10,891 nucleotides of DNA. Source: Candidatus Aminicenantota bacterium (lineage in GTDB: Bacteria; Acidobacteriota; Aminicenantia; Aminicenantales; Aminicenantaceae). The translations under genes and the position numbers were made by a program. Every line of letters begins with the position of its first letter. Positions within the stretch are counted from its first letter, which is position 1. Below the pieces are notes generated by a model. That model was not told the origin of the DNA and did not search any database. It saw nothing but the letters and a program-made list of their open reading frames with translations. Shown one piece after another: positions 1 through 7,419 of this stretch. Location: positions 1 through 10,891 of the forward strand of contig DAOVBT010000033.1 of NCBI GenBank assembly GCA_030670375.1, read 5' to 3'.

Positions 1-217
1 GTGCCCTTTTTCCCATTTTAAAAAATAAAAATAATTATGACACAGTCTGTGCGTCAGATTCCCTCGAAGAACGGGTCGTAATGGCTAAATCTTCAATGGT
101 CGCTTCAACCATCCCCAAAAGCCCCATTTATCACGGAAATAAAAATGCTTCTCTCGTTTTAGAAAGGATCCTTTTTCTGTGTCGAATATGCCGGGGAAAA
201 AAATGTATTTGAAAGGG
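1..217. other. Intergenic region, no gene identified
   Basis: This AT-rich stretch lies downstream of apgM and runs to the window edge. I see no convincing coding frame. It has a near-palindrome at 39-56 built around CACAG-T-CTGTG, a 5-bp hairpin at 96-112 (ATGGT/ACCAT), and a GGATCC-centred near-palindrome at 161-178 followed, on the minus strand, by a short A-rich rather than T-rich tail. The last could be a weak end for the apgM transcript but lacks a proper loop and U-tract. Nothing here identifies the next gene to the left. Confidence 0.5.
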
Positions 218-1420
218 TTATGCACCGTACTTTTTCAGCTTGTCGGCATGGGCCAGCATGAGGGGCATGGTATAGATAGCCTGAAACCGTCCCAGATAAC
301 CTTGAGAGCAGCTTCTTTCAGAAAATCGGACAACGGCGTCTGGCATGGCTGTTGGAGCATGAAGCATAAACGGGTTGGGATGCCAGGAGTGGGATTTGAG
401 CAAACTGGGGGTGGAATGGTCTGATGTCACGACCAACACCTCAGAGTTTTTGCCCATGAGGCGAGGTATAAAAGTATCGGTTTCTTCGATGGCCGCCTTT
501 TTGGCATCATAGTTGCCGTCCTCTCCTGCGGCATCGGTTTTTTTCACATGAATATAGAAAAAATTGTAGTCCGAATAGATATCATCCAGGGCGTCGAATA
601 GGTCTTCGATTTCCGGTCCCGCATCGACGATTGCCATCCCGACCAATTTGGCCAATCCTTTGTACATCGGGTAGTTGGCCAAGGCCACAGGTTTGATTTT
701 GAACAGATCTTGCATCGAGGGAAGAGAAGGATGCTTCGAAAAGCCGCGAAGCAGTACCGTGTTTGCCGGAGTCGAATCCTTCAAGAATTCTGTCAGATCG
801 TCCAGAAAAGAATTGACCATTACGGCTGTTTTTTGTGCTTCATCATCGAGAGGTTGGGTGTATGCGCGGGGCTTGTTTTCTTTTTGGGGGTCGGCATCGC
901 TCAGCGCATCGCAAAGATTCTCACCGCTGAATTTGACGACAAATCGGTGTTCCTTTCCCGGGTAAACCGTGATTCGCGGTGCTTCCCGGGATTCTAAATA
1001 GGCATTGATCTTTTGGCAGAGTCCTTCATTTTCGGAGGTCGGAATTCTTCCTGCCCGCCTGTCTGTGATCATGTCTTGTTCGTGTGTGGCAAAGTTGCCA
1101 CGGGCGACCATGTCGTCCCTCCCGACATCCACCCCTACACCGAGAGCTTCCAGGATGCCTCTTCCCAGTGTGTGTTTTAGCGGATCGTACCCAAAAAGGG
1201 AGAGATGAGCGGGCCCGCTTCCCGGTGTGATTCCCATGAAAACAGGATCTGAGAGGCCACACGCGCTTTTCGTAGCCAGGTTATCCAGGTGTGGAGTGCG
1301 GGCGGCTTCCAGTGCGGTTTTCCCGTTGCGTGGAAGCCCTCCCAATCCGTCCATCACGAGGAGGAGGATTTTTGACGGTGTTTCCGTGCTTAGCTCTGTT
1401 GCGATTTTTTCCCAATCCAT
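218..1420 (-). CDS. apgM: 2,3-bisphosphoglycerate-independent phosphoglycerate mutase, archaeal type (ApgM)
   Basis: Interconverts 3-phosphoglycerate and 2-phosphoglycerate in glycolysis/gluconeogenesis without the 2,3-bisphosphoglycerate cofactor; a cytosolic enzyme of the alkaline-phosphatase superfamily that uses two divalent metals and a phosphoserine intermediate. The 400-aa protein has the N-terminal metal site LLVMDGLGG (Asp24), the nucleophile loop TPGSGPAHLSLFGYDP (probable Ser68), the KTDAAGEDGNYDAK segment typical of the family, and the C-terminal metal-binding VTSDHSTPSL...HSWHPNP. Length matches the archaeal-type family (about 400 aa) rather than the ~510-aa bacterial GpmI. The frame is open to a TTG at 1438, but the ATG at 1420 is preferred because GGAG lies six bases before it. 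It diverges from guaA and seems to stand alone. No frameshift or missing motif is seen. Family call is confident; bacterial members are common in anaerobes as I recall. Confidence 0.93.
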   Translation of the reverse strand: MDWEKIATELSTETPSKILLLVMDGLGGLPRNGKTALEAARTPHLDNLATKSACGLSDPVFMGITPGSGPAHLSLFGYDPLKHTLGRGILEALGVGVDVGRDDMVARGNFATHEQDMITDRRAGRIPTSENEGLCQKINAYLESREAPRITVYPGKEHRFVVKFSGENLCDALSDADPQKENKPRAYTQPLDDEAQKTAVMVNSFLDDLTEFLKDSTPANTVLLRGFSKHPSLPSMQDLFKIKPVALANYPMYKGLAKLVGMAIVDAGPEIEDLFDALDDIYSDYNFFYIHVKKTDAAGEDGNYDAKKAAIEETDTFIPRLMGKNSEVLVVTSDHSTPSLLKSHSWHPNPFMLHAPTAMPDAVVRFSERSCSQGYLGRFQAIYTMPLMLAHADKLKKYGA

Positions 1421-1426
1421 GTTCTT

Positions 1427-1430
1427 CTCC
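1427..1430 (-). promoter_or_regulatory. Ribosome binding site of apgM
   Basis: On the minus strand GGAG is followed by six bases and then ATG (1420-1418). This good spacing decides the start in favour of this ATG over the upstream in-frame TTG at 1438, whose codons would include the Shine-Dalgarno itself. Confidence 0.7.
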
Positions 1431-1472
1431 GGAGGCAAATCTTCATCGTTTCCAGAATTTTCTCGACATTTT

Positions 1473-1478
1473 ATTATA
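1473..1478 (-). promoter_or_regulatory. Candidate -10 box for apgM
   Basis: The minus strand reads a perfect TATAAT here, preceded by a T-rich tract. It would start transcription near 1466 and give a leader of about 45 bases containing the GGAG site. No good -35 hexamer lies at 16-18 bases (the best is only TTCTTA-like), so this rests on the -10 box and its position in the divergent region. Confidence 0.35.
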
Positions 1479-1513
1479 AATAAAAAAAGTTTGTTAAGAA
1501 AGCAATTTCACCC

Positions 1514-1542
1514 TTTTCATTCGTTAAGGCAATTGTTAGAAT
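1514..1542 (+). promoter_or_regulatory. Candidate promoter of guaA operon (extended -10)
   Basis: TTTTCA (1514-1519, 4/6 match to TTGACA), a 17-base spacer, then TGTTAGAAT (1534-1542): an extended -10 with TG one base before TAGAAT (5/6 match to TATAAT). The predicted start of transcription falls about seven bases later, at or beside the A of the guaA ATG at 1549. With no Shine-Dalgarno close to that ATG, a leaderless mRNA is possible. This is a pattern match only. Confidence 0.4.
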
Positions 1543-1548
1543 CGACGC

Positions 1549-3081
1549 ATGGATAAGGTTTTTGTTCTCGATTTTGGCTCGCAATACACCCAATTGATCG
1601 CACGAAAGATCAGAGAATTGGGCGTGTATTCGGAGGTATTCCCTTTCAATCTTCCTCTTTCCAGGATAAAAACAGAGAATCCGGGAGCCATTATCCTCTC
1701 AGGGGGACCCCAAAGCGTTTATGCCCCAGAATCTCCCACGGTCTCTGAAGAGATTTTTCAATTGGGGATTCCGATTCTCGGCATCTGTTACGGCCTCCAG
1801 ATCATGGCTCATGTTCTAGGGGGAAAGGTCAAACCTTCCAAAAAAAGGGAATATGGTTTCGCGCACTTGGATGTGAAAGACAGAAAAGGACTACTCTCCG
1901 GCATCAAGGATCGAGGGCAGGTTTGGATGAGCCATGGGGACAAGGTTCATGATGTCCCGCCTGGATTTCTTATCTCTGGAAGGACCTCCAATTGCCGTGC
2001 GGCTGTGATCGAGTCACAAAAAATGAAAATTTTTGGTGTTCAGTTCCACCCGGAGGTTATCCACACCACGCAAGGCTTACGAGTTCTCGCGAATTTTCTC
2101 TTTCGGCAGGCAGGCCTAAAAAAAGAGTGGAAAATGGGCTCGTTCATCCAGGCAAAAGTCCAGGAAATTCGGGATCAAGTCGGGAAGGAAAGAGTCATTT
2201 GTGGCCTGAGCGGAGGTGTCGATTCTCTGGTGGCATCTTTGATCATTCACAAAGCGATAAAAGACCGTCTCACCTGCATATTTGTCGATAATGGCCTGCT
2301 GCGAAAGGGACAGTTCCAGGAATTGCTGAAAAGCTTCCGCCACCAATTTTCGCTGAATGTTATCGGCGTGGATGCCTCTGAGTCATTCTTGGAGAGACTC
2401 GAACGGGTCATTTCTCCGGAGAGGAAGAGAAAGATCATCGGCAAGGAGTTCATCCGGATTTTCGAGCAGGAAGCCAAAAAGATCGGAAAGGTCCCATTTT
2501 TGGGGCAAGGTACGATTTATCCCGATGTCATCGAGAGTAATCCTGTCAAAGGCCCCTCCTCTAAGATTAAATCCCATCATAATGTCGGGGGATTGCCCAA
2601 AAATTTGTCTTTCCGATTGGTCGAACCTTTAAAAGAGTTGTTCAAGGATGAAGTCAGAGAGTTGGGCAGGGAGCTGGGTGTGGAGAAGGATTTTATCCTT
2701 CAGCACCCCTTTCCCGGGCCAGGACTGGCTGTTAGAATCGTGGGCGAGGTGACGAGAGAAAGACTGAAGATCATACGGGAGGCCGATGAGATCTTGATTC
2801 AAGAAATAAAAAAAGCACGGCTGTACAACAAGCTGTGGCAGGCTTTCACGGTTTTATTACCGGTCAAATCCGTGGGGGTGATGGGCGACCGGCGCACATA
2901 CCAGAGAGTGGTGGTGCTCCGGCTGGTTCGCAGCGTGGACGGGATGACGGCAGATTGGTACCCTGCAAATACCGATGTCCTCTCCAGAATCTCCAGTCGC
3001 ATCGTGAACGAAGTGGATGGAGTCAACCGCGTTGTGTATGACATAACCGCAAAACCACCCGGGACCATAGAGTGGGAATGA
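1549..3081 (+). CDS. guaA: GMP synthase (glutamine-hydrolysing)
   Basis: Converts XMP, ATP and glutamine to GMP, AMP, PPi and glutamate, the last step of de novo GMP synthesis in the cytosol. The 510-aa protein has the usual order. A class I glutamine amidotransferase domain (about 1-190) carries LDFGSQYTQLIARK, the oxyanion loop GGPQSVY, the nucleophile in GICYGLQ (Cys80) and FGVQFHPE (His167, Glu169). The ATP-pyrophosphatase domain has its PP-loop SGGVDS at 221-226. The C-terminal dimerisation domain contains HPFPGPGLAVR and ends in the near-invariant GTIEWE. All catalytic residues are present and length is normal. The ATG sits immediately before the conserved N-terminus and no later Met is usable; no Shine-Dalgarno lies within 12 bases upstream. 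Its TGA overlaps the dnaE ATG (ATGA), so the two are almost surely co-transcribed. Divergent from apgM. Confidence 0.98.
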   Translation: MDKVFVLDFGSQYTQLIARKIRELGVYSEVFPFNLPLSRIKTENPGAIILSGGPQSVYAPESPTVSEEIFQLGIPILGICYGLQIMAHVLGGKVKPSKKREYGFAHLDVKDRKGLLSGIKDRGQVWMSHGDKVHDVPPGFLISGRTSNCRAAVIESQKMKIFGVQFHPEVIHTTQGLRVLANFLFRQAGLKKEWKMGSFIQAKVQEIRDQVGKERVICGLSGGVDSLVASLIIHKAIKDRLTCIFVDNGLLRKGQFQELLKSFRHQFSLNVIGVDASESFLERLERVISPERKRKIIGKEFIRIFEQEAKKIGKVPFLGQGTIYPDVIESNPVKGPSSKIKSHHNVGGLPKNLSFRLVEPLKELFKDEVRELGRELGVEKDFILQHPFPGPGLAVRIVGEVTRERLKIIREADEILIQEIKKARLYNKLWQAFTVLLPVKSVGVMGDRRTYQRVVVLRLVRSVDGMTADWYPANTDVLSRISSRIVNEVDGVNRVVYDITAKPPGTIEWE

Positions 3082-6000
3082 ACATGGAATCGACATTCAT
3101 CCACCTTCACAACCATTCAGAATTCAGCATTCTCGATGGGGCGTTAAAAACATCTGTGCTCGTGGAGGCCGCCTACGAAAATAAGATGCCTGCCGTGGCC
3201 CTCACCGATCACGGCAACATTTTTGGGGCTGTGACTTTTTTCAAACAAGCCAAAGAAAAAAAGATCAAACCCATCCTGGGATGTGAAATCTATGTGGCTC
3301 CCGAAAGCCGGTTCGACAAGTCACCCGATCAAAAGGGGCCCAGACACTTCCATCTGGTTCTCCTTGTCAAGGACGAAAAAGGATACGGGAATCTTTGTCG
3401 GCTCATCACAAAGGCATACCTGGAAGGTTTTTATTACAAGCCCCGTATCGATAAGGAGCTGTTGGTTCAACACAGCGAGGGACTGATCGGTCTGTCCGCC
3501 TGTCTCAAGGGCGAGATCAGTCATAACCTGGGATTAGGATTGGCAGATAAGGCTGAAGAGACAGCTCTCGAGTACGCCGCTTTTTTTGCCCCAGGGGATT
3601 TTTATATCGAACTTATGGATCACGGTATCCCGGCGCAAAAGGAGGTCAATCCTCTCCTCATTAAGCTCGCAAAAAAAATCGACCTTCCCTTAGTTGCAAC
3701 AAACGATGTCCATTATTTCCGCAAAGAAGATCACGAAAGCCAGGATATCCTTTTGTGCATCCAGACGAATAAAAAAGTTACGGACCAGGATAGAATCCGT
3801 TTTGCCACTCAGGAATTCTATTTCAAGCCGCATGATGAGATGGTGGAGCTTTTCAATGAGACGCCTGAAGCCATCCAGAACACGACCAAGATTGCAGCCA
3901 AGTGTAACTTCGATTTTCCCCATTCTGGGTATTTTTTGCCGAATTTCAGTCCTCCGGAGGACAGTTCTCTGGAAGAATATTTTGATCAGGTCATCAAGGT
4001 GGGCTTCGAGGACAGAATGGCCGCTTTGGCTCCTCGGATTGAAAAGGGGGAACTCCCCGGGCGCAAAGCCTATGAAAAAAGGTTGGAAAAGGAAGTCCGG
4101 CTTGTGAAAGAAATGGGATTCGAAGGGTATTTCTTGATCGTCTGGGACTTGATCCGGGAGGCACGCTCGAGAGGGATCCCTGTGGGCCCAGGAAGAGGAT
4201 CGGCGGCAGGAAGCCTTCTTGCCTTTTCTTTGGGAATCACGTCTATAGATCCTCTTGAGTACGACCTTCTGTTCGAGCGATTCCTGAACCCGGGACGAAT
4301 CAGTCTTCCGGATATCGACATCGATTTTTGTGGAAGACGAAGGGATGAAGTCATCTCCTATGTCACAGAGAAATTCGGGCGGGAGAATGTCTGCCAGATC
4401 ATCACCTTCGGGACCATGGCGGCTCGCCAGGCCGTACGAGATGTGGGGAGGGCTCTGGAAGTTCCCCTTCCGGAAGTGGACAGGATCGCCAAGATGATCC
4501 CCCCGTTCGGTCCGGATTCCTCGATAGCAGGAGCCTTGAAAAACCTTCCCCAACTTCGAGAATTAAGAGACAAGGATGCAAAAATCGCCCACTTGCTTTC
4601 GGTTGCCCAAAAGCTGGAGGGGCAGGTCCGCCATCCTTCCATTCATGCTGCCGGAATTGTCATCACTCCCAAACCCCTAGTGGAGTTTATGCCCCTGTAT
4701 CAATCTGTCAAGGGAGAGATAACCACCCAATTTCCGATGGGGGACATAGAGGCAATCGGGCTTCTGAAAATGGACCTGCTGGGGCTTCGCAACCTCACCG
4801 TTATCCAGGATACTGTGGAACTGGTAAAACAGGACAGTGGAAAAGAGATCGATATGGATCACATCCCCTTGGATGATCAAAAAACCTTCGAGGTTTTCCA
4901 ATCGGGAAACACAGATGGCGTATTCCAGTTTGAAAGTAATGGGATGAAAGATCTGCTTCGGAATTACAAACCGGAAACGCTGAGGGACCTGATCGCCATG
5001 AATGCCTTGTATCGGCCCGGCCCATTGCAAAGCGGCATGACGGATAAATTTGTCAAACTCAAAAACCATCCCGACAGGATCAGCTACGAATTCCCGGAAC
5101 TGGAGCTTATCCTCAAAGAGACCAAAGGGATCATTGTCTATCAGGAACAGGTGATGCAGATCGCAACCGAACTGGCAGGGTATTCCATGGCTGAAGCGGA
5201 CCTTTTGAGGAAGGCCATGGGGAAAAAGATTGCCTCGGTGATGAAAGCGCAGAAGCAAAGGTTTGCACGGGGATCCAAGGAAAAAGGCCTTCCGCCGGCC
5301 AAGTCCAACAAGATATTTGAGCTGATCAAACATTTCGCCGGGTATGGATTCAATAAATCCCACAGTGCTGCCTATGCATTTCTGGCCTACCACACGGCCT
5401 ATTTGAAAGCCCACTATCCTGTTTATTTTTTAGCTGCTCTCCTCACATCTGAGGCGGAAAGAGGGACGACATCCCAAGTGGTCAAATACATGAACGAATG
5501 TAAAGAGATGGGGATCGAAGTTCTCCCGTCAGACATCAATGAAAGCGACTTCAATTTCACCGTCTCCCAAGGAAACATCCGCTTCGGGCTCTCTGCCATC
5601 AAAAATGTCGGAGAAGGAGCCATCAGAGCTTTGATACGCACAAGGAAGAAAAAAGGACGATTCTCTTCTCCGTTCGATATTTTTGATGAAGCAAGCCCCA
5701 AAACCATAAACAGGAAGGTCATCGAAAGCCTGATAAAAGCTGGGGCGCTCGATTCCCTGAAGTGGAAAAGATCCCAGATGTTTCATCTTGTCGACAGAAT
5801 GATCGACTATTCCCATGAAATCCAGAAGATCAAATCTTCCAAACAAAATCTTCTTTTTGGGAAGGGACACATCGAATCGCCCCAGGTCCCTCCAGAAGTT
5901 CAGGAAATGAGAGAATGGGATGAATCCCTGTTGCTCTCTTATGAAAAGGATGTTTTGGGTTTTTACATCACGGGACACCCTCTGACACATTACGGAAAAC

Positions 6001-6563
6001 AGTTGAACCGTCTTGTCTCTCACACCATCAGCCAGTTGGATGATGAATTGGATTTTAACAACGAGATCAAGGTTGCAGGAATCATTTCGTCCGTGAAGCA
6101 GTTAAAAACAAAAAAGGATGAAAGGATGGCTACGCTGCAGCTTGAAGACCTGAGCGGCCGCATCGAAGTGGTCGTTTTTCCGGACAGCTATCAAAAGAAT
6201 TATGAGTATTTGAGAGCAGACCAGCTCGTTTGGATCAAGGGAAAATTTTTGGGAGAGGGCGAGAGCCGCCGAATTCACTTGCTGCAGATCATGCCTTTGG
6301 GAGAAGCATTCCAAGAACAGGCCAAAAGAGTGGTGCTGAGGATTTTCCTGCCAGGTATCGAGGAGACTGTTTTCGAAGAGCTAAAAGCGATCCTGGATGG
6401 ATACAGGGGTCAATGTCCCGTGTTCTTCGAACTCGAAGCCCCCCATTCCTACCGGATAGTCGCTCAGTCGAGAGAGATTCAAGGTGTCATCCCTTCGGAA
6501 GAGCTCACCAAAGATGTCGAGAATTTACTCGGTGAAAAATCGGTGTATATCGAGTATAAATGA
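3078..6563 (+). CDS. dnaE: DNA polymerase III subunit alpha (DnaE1)
   Basis: Catalytic subunit of the replicative polymerase; extends DNA at the fork with the beta clamp and clamp loader. The 1161-aa product (E. coli 1160) has an N-terminal PHP domain (HLHNHSEFSILDGA, ALTDHGN, GCEIYV, RHFHLVLL, LSACLKGE, NDVHYF), then the polymerase core with GPGRGSAAGS, PDIDIDF (catalytic Asp412 and Asp414) and KMDLLGLRNLT (third Asp, 566). Later come NKSHSAAYAFLAYHTAYLK, the helix-hairpin-helix FGLSAIKNVGEGA, the clamp-binding QNLLF at 923-927, and an OB-fold around KVAGIISSVKQLKTKKDERMA...LEDLSGRIEVVVFP. The PHP metal ligands look intact, unlike the degenerate E. coli site. The ATG at 3078 overlaps the guaA stop; ATG 3084 has better spacing from GTGGGA (3072-3077) and is also possible, and a GTG at 3072 is in frame. 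Its stop overlaps the next gene. Confidence 0.98.
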   Translation: MNMESTFIHLHNHSEFSILDGALKTSVLVEAAYENKMPAVALTDHGNIFGAVTFFKQAKEKKIKPILGCEIYVAPESRFDKSPDQKGPRHFHLVLLVKDEKGYGNLCRLITKAYLEGFYYKPRIDKELLVQHSEGLIGLSACLKGEISHNLGLGLADKAEETALEYAAFFAPGDFYIELMDHGIPAQKEVNPLLIKLAKKIDLPLVATNDVHYFRKEDHESQDILLCIQTNKKVTDQDRIRFATQEFYFKPHDEMVELFNETPEAIQNTTKIAAKCNFDFPHSGYFLPNFSPPEDSSLEEYFDQVIKVGFEDRMAALAPRIEKGELPGRKAYEKRLEKEVRLVKEMGFEGYFLIVWDLIREARSRGIPVGPGRGSAAGSLLAFSLGITSIDPLEYDLLFERFLNPGRISLPDIDIDFCGRRRDEVISYVTEKFGRENVCQIITFGTMAARQAVRDVGRALEVPLPEVDRIAKMIPPFGPDSSIAGALKNLPQLRELRDKDAKIAHLLSVAQKLEGQVRHPSIHAAGIVITPKPLVEFMPLYQSVKGEITTQFPMGDIEAIGLLKMDLLGLRNLTVIQDTVELVKQDSGKEIDMDHIPLDDQKTFEVFQSGNTDGVFQFESNGMKDLLRNYKPETLRDLIAMNALYRPGPLQSGMTDKFVKLKNHPDRISYEFPELELILKETKGIIVYQEQVMQIATELAGYSMAEADLLRKAMGKKIASVMKAQKQRFARGSKEKGLPPAKSNKIFELIKHFAGYGFNKSHSAAYAFLAYHTAYLKAHYPVYFLAALLTSEAERGTTSQVVKYMNECKEMGIEVLPSDINESDFNFTVSQGNIRFGLSAIKNVGEGAIRALIRTRKKKGRFSSPFDIFDEASPKTINRKVIESLIKAGALDSLKWKRSQMFHLVDRMIDYSHEIQKIKSSKQNLLFGKGHIESPQVPPEVQEMREWDESLLLSYEKDVLGFYITGHPLTHYGKQLNRLVSHTISQLDDELDFNNEIKVAGIISSVKQLKTKKDERMATLQLEDLSGRIEVVVFPDSYQKNYEYLRADQLVWIKGKFLGEGESRRIHLLQIMPLGEAFQEQAKRVVLRIFLPGIEETVFEELKAILDGYRGQCPVFFELEAPHSYRIVAQSREIQGVIPSEELTKDVENLLGEKSVYIEYK

Positions 6564-7132
6564 AGCCGATGAATTATAAAATACTCGTTGCCGACGATTC
6601 TCCATCCATCCAAAAGCTTATCCAAATGTCCTTTCCCGACACAGAATTTGAAATCTTCCCATTTAGCGATGGACAGAAAGTTTTGGATTCTCTTAGCCAG
6701 ATTAATCCAGATGCCATTCTCCTGAACCTCTCACTTCCCCAAAAGGATGGGTATGAATTGGGTGAACACATCAAAAATCAGGAAGCATTTAATCAAGTGC
6801 CTCTGATACTGATCAAAGAGGCCTTTGAGCCATTGGACAAGGAGAGGCTGGAAACGTTCGAATACGATCAACTTGTTCAGAAGCCTTTCGATTCGGACGC
6901 TTTGGTTCAAAAGGTGCGAACCGCCATCGAGGAGAGAAAAATCCCTATGACTCTCCCTGAGGAACCTGTTTGGGATGAAGGTTCAACCGCCGAAAAAAAA
7001 GTCGAACTGGATGAAAAAGTCCGGGAATTGGTCAAAAAAGAAATACTGGGAGTGGAAAGAGAGCTGGAAAAGAGGATTAAGGCCCGGATTGTAGCAGAAC
7101 TTAAAATGTGGTTGATCGACAACCAGAAATAA
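6560..7132 (+). CDS. Stand-alone receiver-domain protein, probable pseudo-receiver
   Basis: A 190-aa protein with an N-terminal CheY-like receiver (about residues 5-118) and no DNA-binding or enzymatic output domain. It begins YKILVADDSPSIQKLIQ, keeping the acidic pair Asp12-Asp13, and has LPQKDGYELGEHIK and VQKPF (Lys108). The phospho-acceptor is replaced: ILLNLSLP has Asn56 (codon AAC) where Asp is expected, and the usual Thr/Ser after the fourth strand is Lys86 in PLILIKEAFEP. The segment EAFEPLDK resembles receivers I recall from delta-proteobacteria and acidobacteria with a helical tail. Residues 120-145 are an acidic, Pro-containing linker; 146-186 are highly charged and probably helical, perhaps coiled coil (EKVRELVKKEILGVERELEK). 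Its ATG overlaps the dnaE TGA (ATGA), so it is translationally coupled and last in the operon. It probably works by protein-protein contact, not phosphorylation; the partner is unknown. Confidence 0.88.
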   Translation: MKPMNYKILVADDSPSIQKLIQMSFPDTEFEIFPFSDGQKVLDSLSQINPDAILLNLSLPQKDGYELGEHIKNQEAFNQVPLILIKEAFEPLDKERLETFEYDQLVQKPFDSDALVQKVRTAIEERKIPMTLPEEPVWDEGSTAEKKVELDEKVRELVKKEILGVERELEKRIKARIVAELKMWLIDNQK

Positions 7133-7142
7133 TAGGTCAATT

Positions 7143-7230
7143 TCCACCTCCTGACATCCTGAAATAAGAATATAATTCCCCACACTCCTCAGCTGCCATG
7201 AGGAGCTCTTGCTGGATACTTTGAGGTGGA
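7143..7230 (+). repeat. Nested inverted repeat / potential 3' RNA structure
   Basis: TCCACCTC (7143-7150) is the exact reverse complement of GAGGTGGA (7223-7230). Just inside, ATCC (7156-7159) pairs with GGAT (7214-7217). The centre holds a perfect 7-bp hairpin CTCCTCA (7185-7191), loop GCTGCCA, TGAGGAG (7199-7205). Together they could fold into one stem in the RNA downstream of the receiver gene. The inner hairpin is followed by CTCTT, too poor in T for a confident intrinsic terminator. It may protect the 3' end or act with Rho. Confidence 0.45.
7185..7205 (+). terminator. Weak terminator-like hairpin after the guaA-dnaE operon
   Basis: A perfect 7-bp stem with four G-C pairs and a 7-base loop lies about 53 bases after the stop codon of the last operon gene. 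The bases after it (CTCTTGCTGG) lack a real U-tract, so intrinsic termination would be inefficient at best. Confidence 0.25.
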
Positions 7231-7260
7231 GGCCGGCCGGTAAGATTCAAAGGTCAGCTC

Positions 7261-7268
7261 GAGGTGGA
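7261..7268 (+). repeat. Second GAGGTGGA copy (alternative pairing arm)
   Basis: The octamer GAGGTGGA found at 7223-7230 recurs here. Either copy can pair with TCCACCTC at 7143-7150, so two mutually exclusive stems are possible. Short, and could be chance. Confidence 0.4.
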
Positions 7269-7274
7269 CGTTGA

Positions 7275-7298
7275 AACCTGTTTGGAATGAGGGTTCAA
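7275..7298 (+). repeat. 24-base near-copy of an internal segment of the receiver gene
   Basis: These bases match 6963-6986, inside the upstream receiver gene, at 22 of 24 positions; the two differences are both G/A transitions. Read in the corresponding frame, this copy gives PVWNEGS against PVWDEGS in the gene. Similarity stops at both edges and the frame here is closed by stops at 7241 and downstream. Both copies also carry a small inverted repeat (AACC...GGTT). It may be a trace of a decayed paralogue, a slipped duplication or a short dispersed repeat. Confidence 0.6.
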
Positions 7299-7389
7299 AA
7301 GTTTCTGATTTCAAAAAATATCCATTACCTGATAACCTGGATTATTCATAAAAAACGTCGATGCCGATCCAGCCAATCCTAACATTAAG

Positions 7390-7401
7390 GTTTATATAAA
7401 C
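7390..7401. repeat. 12-base perfect palindrome
   Basis: GTTTATATAAAC is its own reverse complement and lies inside the MITE-like element. It could be a protein-binding site or an AT-rich melting spot; nothing in the sequence decides. Confidence 0.4.
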
Positions 7402-7419
7402 TCGAAAGAATGGTACTCT

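Noticed and set aside
35..127. 30-codon minus-strand frame left of apgM
   Set aside because: No Shine-Dalgarno, stop codons immediately upstream in frame, no recognisable similarity; too short to support.
161..178. GGATCC-centred palindrome as an apgM terminator
   Set aside because: The palindrome leaves almost no loop and is not followed by a U-tract on the minus strand.
1421..1438. TTG start extending apgM by six codons
   Set aside because: The added codons contain the ribosome binding site for the ATG at 1420, which is the better start.
3072..3077. GTG start for dnaE
   Set aside because: In frame, but the GTGGGA here looks more like a ribosome site for ATG 3084; the ATGA overlap at 3078 is the usual coupling signal.
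3690..4553. 287-codon open frame on the minus strand inside dnaE
   Set aside because: It lies wholly opposite motif-rich dnaE coding sequence, is rich in Arg/Ser/Phe/His typical of antisense shadows, and has no recognisable domain.
4677..5414. 245-codon minus-strand open frame inside dnaE
   Set aside because: Antisense shadow of conserved polymerase core; no ribosome site or family resemblance.
7241..7355. Short frame around PVWNEGS as a pseudogene of the receiver gene
   Set aside because: Similarity is limited to 24 bases; without wider homology I list it as a repeat, not a pseudogene.
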